A DNA stretch of 64,000 nucleotides. Source: JAFDVL01 sp964631865. Its GTDB lineage: Bacteria; Acidobacteriota; Blastocatellia; RBC074. Shown one piece after another: positions 61,301-64,000 of the stretch. The stretch's first letter is position 1. The number at the start of each line of letters is the position of its first letter. The stretch covers positions 1 to 64,000 of the forward strand of contig CAZWAK010000019.1 in NCBI GenBank assembly GCA_964631865.1, in the 5' to 3' direction. A program made the translations under genes and the position numbers. The notes under the pieces are model-generated. The model saw only the letters and a program-made list of their open reading frames with translations. It searched no databases and was not told where the DNA came from.

Positions 61301-63347
61301 CCGCCAACGCGCGTGGCTCCTGCCCGGTTTGTTCGTACGCCCAGGCGAGCGTGCGCGCCGGATAGCTGGAACGTTTGCCGAAACGTTGGAAGCGATCTTT
61401 GAGAAACCGCACGGCCTCGGCCTGTTCGTGAAAATGCTGCGACGCGGTGAAATACGAGCGCACGTAGTTTTCGTTCGTGTCTTTCAAGCACGCGGCGAAG
61501 CGATACAACTCCTTCGCTTCGGCAAAGCGCCGCTGCGTCCAGAGCAGATTCGCAAGCTGATAGAAGTGGTGCGCGTCGGTCGCGTGATAGCGAAACAGGC
61601 GATGCAACAGTTTGCGCACTTTGACCTGTTCGCGCCCGTCGTCGCTGAGTTCATCGGCATACATTTGCCAGAACAACGGGTGCGATTTTTTATCGTCGCA
61701 AATCGTTTTGAGCAGTTCCAAGCGGTCGTCACGCCGCGCCATTCGTCGCAGCACCGACAACTTGTGCAACCGCCAGTTCGCGTCTTCGGGAAACAGTTCG
61801 AGCAGCTTGTCCAGACACGCCAGCACACGCACATCATCGCAGTCGTATTCGGCTACAGAAAGCTGCGCCGCCAACGTTAAGCGATGCCCTTCCGCTGTTG
61901 CCGTCATCGTTTGAATGATTTCATCGGCTTGCGCGCGGTTGTGCGCGAACAATGCTTGTTGCACGTGGTACAGCCCGTCGTACAACGGCGCTTCGTGGAG
62001 CTCCAAATCTGCGAGCAGATGTTTTTGCTCCAGCGGAACCATCGCCATGCCGCGCGGCCCCGACGAGCGATAGCGTTCAAGCATTTCTTTCGCCGCGAAC
62101 TCGACCAATTCGCGGTTGTACGGATCGCGCGCGAGGATTGTGCCGCGCCGAGAGTCGTAGCCAATCACCGATTGCAAATGCGCGTTGCCCGGCTCGACCG
62201 TGGTCAATGTGAATGGCACGCCGCGCTCAATCAGCTTCACTGTATCGTCCCAGTTCACGCAGAATTCACGCACGAACCAGCCTTGTTTTTCGGCCCAATC
62301 GCGTTCGCTGCGCGCGGGCGTGCCGTCGTAGCAAATCGCTTCGACCACGCTCAAATGATCGGCAGGCTTTTGCCAGAAGCGGCTCAGGAACGTGAGCGTT
62401 GCCGGCGCACAAGTCATGTGATGCTGACGCACGAAGCCAACGGGCAAAACAATGCGTTTGGCGTCGCCGTTGGCAGCTTCCATGCGCTCGGCGACAATCT
62501 TGTGAAACGGGCTTTCCGACAACTGCACGTATTTCAGCGCGGCTTCGTAATCGCCGCACATGTATGCCGCATCGGCGCGCTGTGTGTGCAGCCATTGTTC
62601 TGAGGGTTTATCGAGCAGCGGCGCGAGTTCGGCGAATCGCTCGAAGTTTTGCCGCGCTTCGGCGTGCAAGCCGAGTTCGGTTTGCAATTGCGCGAGTTGC
62701 GCCACGAGCCAGCAGCTTTCGATTCTCGTCGCTGCGTCTTCGAGCACCGCCAACGCCTCTTCATCGCGCCCCAGCAACACGAGGCTGCTCGCCACCCCTT
62801 GCACGCCCGGTCGGAAGTACGGACGCAGTTCGAGCGAACGCTGGGCGGCGGCCAGACCTTCTTCGTACTTGTCTTCCAAATCGAAGAGGTGCGACCGCTC
62901 GATCCAAATCCAGGGATTCGTCGGATCAACCTTCTCGGCTTTCGCCAGCCATTCTTCCGCCGCATCGAAATCGCGCAACGCGCCGAGCACAATCGCGTGA
63001 TAGGCGAGCCAGTCCGATTGCACAACCGGCGAGGCGTTGATCGTTTCGCCGCATTTGCGCAGGAAATTCCAGGCCGCGAGCGGGCCGCGTCGTTCGAGGA
63101 TGACGCGCGCTTTGTAGTACCGCGCTTCACCGTCGTCGGGCGCAAGGCGATAGGCTTTCAAATGCAGCTTGCGACCGAGCCGGTACGAGCCGAGGTTATT
63201 GGCCAATCGTCCCGCCCAGAGCATCGCTTCCGTGCCTTCCCATTCGGTTAAGGGGCAAATCGTTTCAGCGTGGCGATAGGCTTGCAGGTAGTAGCCGTCC
63301 AAATACAATGCGCGCACGCGCTCCAATTGTGTACGTGTAATGTTCAT
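58347..63347 (-). CDS. Giant TPR protein with embedded C39-like cysteine peptidase domain
   Basis: A 1666-residue protein without signal peptide or membrane helix. It is built of tetratricopeptide-like repeats over nearly its full length, e.g. near residues 130-180 and DPNHPGAYNVLGRAYTENNQPDEAKAAYR further on. At residues 300-412 a papain/C39-type domain interrupts the repeats: VRQHHMTCAPATLTFL with Cys313, GNAHLQSVIGYD with His390 and ARDPYNR with Asp408 complete a plausible Cys-His-Asp triad. It leads the minus-strand operon with DUF1460 and the glycosyltransferase. It could be a scaffold that cleaves a leader or partner. Function is unknown. Confidence 0.9.
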   Translation of the reverse strand: MNITRTQLERVRALYLDGYYLQAYRHAETICPLTEWEGTEAMLWAGRLANNLGSYRLGRKLHLKAYRLAPDDGEARYYKARVILERRGPLAAWNFLRKCGETINASPVVQSDWLAYHAIVLGALRDFDAAEEWLAKAEKVDPTNPWIWIERSHLFDLEDKYEEGLAAAQRSLELRPYFRPGVQGVASSLVLLGRDEEALAVLEDAATRIESCWLVAQLAQLQTELGLHAEARQNFERFAELAPLLDKPSEQWLHTQRADAAYMCGDYEAALKYVQLSESPFHKIVAERMEAANGDAKRIVLPVGFVRQHHMTCAPATLTFLSRFWQKPADHLSVVEAICYDGTPARSERDWAEKQGWFVREFCVNWDDTVKLIERGVPFTLTTVEPGNAHLQSVIGYDSRRGTILARDPYNRELVEFAAKEMLERYRSSGPRGMAMVPLEQKHLLADLELHEAPLYDGLYHVQQALFAHNRAQADEIIQTMTATAEGHRLTLAAQLSVAEYDCDDVRVLACLDKLLELFPEDANWRLHKLSVLRRMARRDDRLELLKTICDDKKSHPLFWQMYADELSDDGREQVKVRKLLHRLFRYHATDAHHFYQLANLLWTQRRFAEAKELYRFAACLKDTNENYVRSYFTASQHFHEQAEAVRFLKDRFQRFGKRSSYPARTLAWAYEQTGQEPRALAVLKEGLALRPDDTELMLYTANALALQGRFAEAEQLIQQAEPTARRTDWLQAASALASYRGDTKTALTMWQEIAQSEPLNITTTSNIAQALAETSGEAETVAYLRARVAEFPHNLALHRLLVQWLRDDVVALEQALRTMIEVDPVDAWARRELAMALVLQHRCQEALAEAELAQKLDPNHPGAYNVLGRAYTENNQPDEAKAAYRQSIRISVDSDYAIGKLIELSHSAAERRAALQFVKEELIRQVTFGDGLLAYREHASGTLNAEELREVLQSALQARPDLWHAWSALTLHLIDMQLYDEALPLAEQAAEFFPLVPRVWFDLSLVHQARLNRQGEIAALERALEINPGWQKALRQLADAYTNLGELEKARATLEQAIAKAPLEAVNYGYLADVLWRLGEKDQAIERIKHALTLMPDYDWGWGCLRTWSKELGREDDAIAFVRASAEQHAHQAGAWLLIAETLYRPEDLPERLRALDRANEINPRLIGAHVLRVRLLAEAHRFDEARAACHPAIFNGDLPVRLRTAAATIEAENGNVELAIEKMYEVVGEEPNNYEAWCRLADWLRLDQRRNEQYLQAANELVRIAPNYVVSLGYLGEARKHNGDRPGAKEAYKRALALEADYVFGGFRLFDLQMEDDEFAAARATLQILEQQVGGDDVIVSYLELAAKENDVEATATQFRRLCRSATANRGHFNHAVKTLADKMWGEQIDAVLGEAIEWADANPLVGELWVERWFERDDAPKFRAQMEAAANKNAVWHSAATVYLEKLAQARRGAEARAFIGKLSNHLRQDNNTWGTVGYVWLELHHEREAAEWLSDWPTRSSLQPWMLWNGVLALRSLKRDDEAYQWSQHALGLPPDNLSAAHQVLVALDDVLAGEAEHSAEQLSRVTYEALSDWQRIEYDTAVLMIEFARALILQRGAGWKTLFEMGKLRGGIPYFWRDEVLYRSHQRATQKIAQDAENPGVKALAYWLTVWLYLKRSFLRS

Positions 63348-63633
63348 ACGTTTGGCTGATTCAAGTTTACTGCTCTAGCAACCTTTTTTCTGGCAAAGGA
63401 CGGCGCGCAGTTTCGCATAAATTGCCGCGAATTGCGAGCGGTATTTTTCTTGCCCGTGAGTGAATTGCGATGAGGCAAGAAAGGCGGGAAAGATAACTCA
63501 GCATAGCAATTGGAGAAGGATTTTTGCCTCTGCTCCTTCGTCCCGCGCACCGATTTTGGCTCGTGTTATGTGCCACTTTTAGGGTATGCTAGGTCTGTTT
63601 CTATACCAAGAACCAATCAGCGGAGAGCGCAAG

Positions 63634-64000
63634 TATGGCCGAGACGATTCAACTCAACATCAACGGCGGCAAGCATCGTGTGGAGGCTGTGCCCGAACGC
63701 AGTTTGCTCAGTGTGCTTCGCTCTGAACTGGATTTGACCGGCAGCAAGTACGGCTGCGGCGAAGGGCAATGCGGCGCTTGCACTGTGCTGGTCAACGGCG
63801 TGGCGCAGCGTTCCTGTTTGACTTCGGTGCAAGCGGCGGTGAACAAAACGATCACGACGATTGAAGGCTTGGAACAAAACGGCAAGTTGCATCCGCTGCA
63901 GGAAGCGTTTCTCGCTGAAGCGGCGTTTCAATGCGGCTACTGCACGTCGGGAATGATTCTGTCGGCGCTCGTGCTGCTGCAAAAAAATCCGTCGCCGACC
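63634..64000 (+). CDS. Xanthine dehydrogenase-family iron-sulfur subunit, partial
   Basis: The first 122 codons of a gene running off the window end. A plant-type [2Fe-2S] ferredoxin domain has CGEGQCGACTVLVNG (Cys41, 46, 49) and Cys61; the second cluster domain begins with CGYCTSGM (Cys100, 103). This is the CoxS/XdhC/IorA-type small subunit that passes electrons from a molybdenum hydroxylase. The ATG at 63634 follows GGAGAG. The molybdenum and FAD subunits would be expected beyond the window. The 286-base upstream gap holds no gene that I can see. Confidence 0.93.

Noticed and set aside
58710..61880. A 1056-codon open frame on the plus strand opposite the giant TPR gene
   Set aside because: It is antisense to convincing TPR repeats, is rich in Arg, Gln and Phe without domain signals, and results from strong codon bias of the real gene.
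1..64000. Search for tRNA, rRNA, phage or insertion-sequence genes
   Set aside because: No cloverleaf-like segment, transposase, integrase or phage structural motif was recognised by eye; a covariance-model scan could still find a small RNA.

Overview
The window is a 64 kb chromosomal stretch from a moderately GC-rich, Gram-negative-type bacterium. It is most likely an acidobacterium, perhaps class Blastocatellia. Pointers are a TIGR03437-type C-terminal domain (typical of Solibacter-like acidobacteria) fused to a dioxygenase, a DUF4136 protein, two TolC exporters, Tat-exported sugar-acid enzymes and a remnant of a Pkn-type Ser/Thr kinase. No rRNA, tRNA, phage, IS or CRISPR was recognised.

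Layout. 0.1-2.6 kb: a coiled-coil protein and two Dpp/Opp-type ABC permeases. 2.9-3.6 kb: an MBL-fold protein. 3.7-11.8 kb: a complete kdp potassium-uptake locus in which KdpD is split. The kinase half lies upstream with kdpE; the KdpD/USP sensor half lies downstream of kdpC. 12.0-25.8 kb: a putative sensor protein and a GAF-containing sigma-54 activator (EBP1), then a sigma-54 promoter and an envelope/efflux block (DUF4136, two secreted proteins, TolC, RND adaptor, RND pump). 26.2-39.3 kb: an ECF-like sigma factor, a STAS protein, an M15-like peptidase and a second sigma-54 activator (EBP2); then a zinc-ribbon protein, a second STAS protein and a TolC/HlyD/double-ATPase/two-permease ABC exporter. 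39.2-41.3 kb: a two-component system convergent with that exporter.

41.5-51.5 kb is mixed metabolism: a Tat-exported intradiol dioxygenase, an AlkZ-like protein, an enolase-superfamily enzyme, an M16 peptidase, a lipoprotein, a sugar-acid MFS transporter and a Gfo/Idh/MocA oxidoreductase. 51.7-63.3 kb is a minus-strand block: a kinase remnant, a Kir-type potassium channel, PurU, a methyltransferase, a DUF4922 nucleotidyltransferase-like protein, a family 2 glycosyltransferase, a DUF1460 cysteine amidase-like protein and a 1666-residue TPR protein with an embedded C39-like cysteine peptidase domain. The window ends inside a CoxS/XdhC-type iron-sulfur subunit gene.

Two signals stand out. First, three sigma-54 promoters are each preceded by a pair of 14-bp palindromes. 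The palindrome is GCCCACATTTGGGC next to EBP1 and GCCGACATTTCGGC on both sides of EBP2, which looks like two paralogous activators with diverged operators controlling two efflux/envelope modules. Second, many intergenic gaps carry word-like degenerate repeats arranged as inverted arms, in at least eight families, some touching start codons. The TPR-C39/DUF1460/GT2/DUF4922 cluster is the best candidate for an undescribed pathway.
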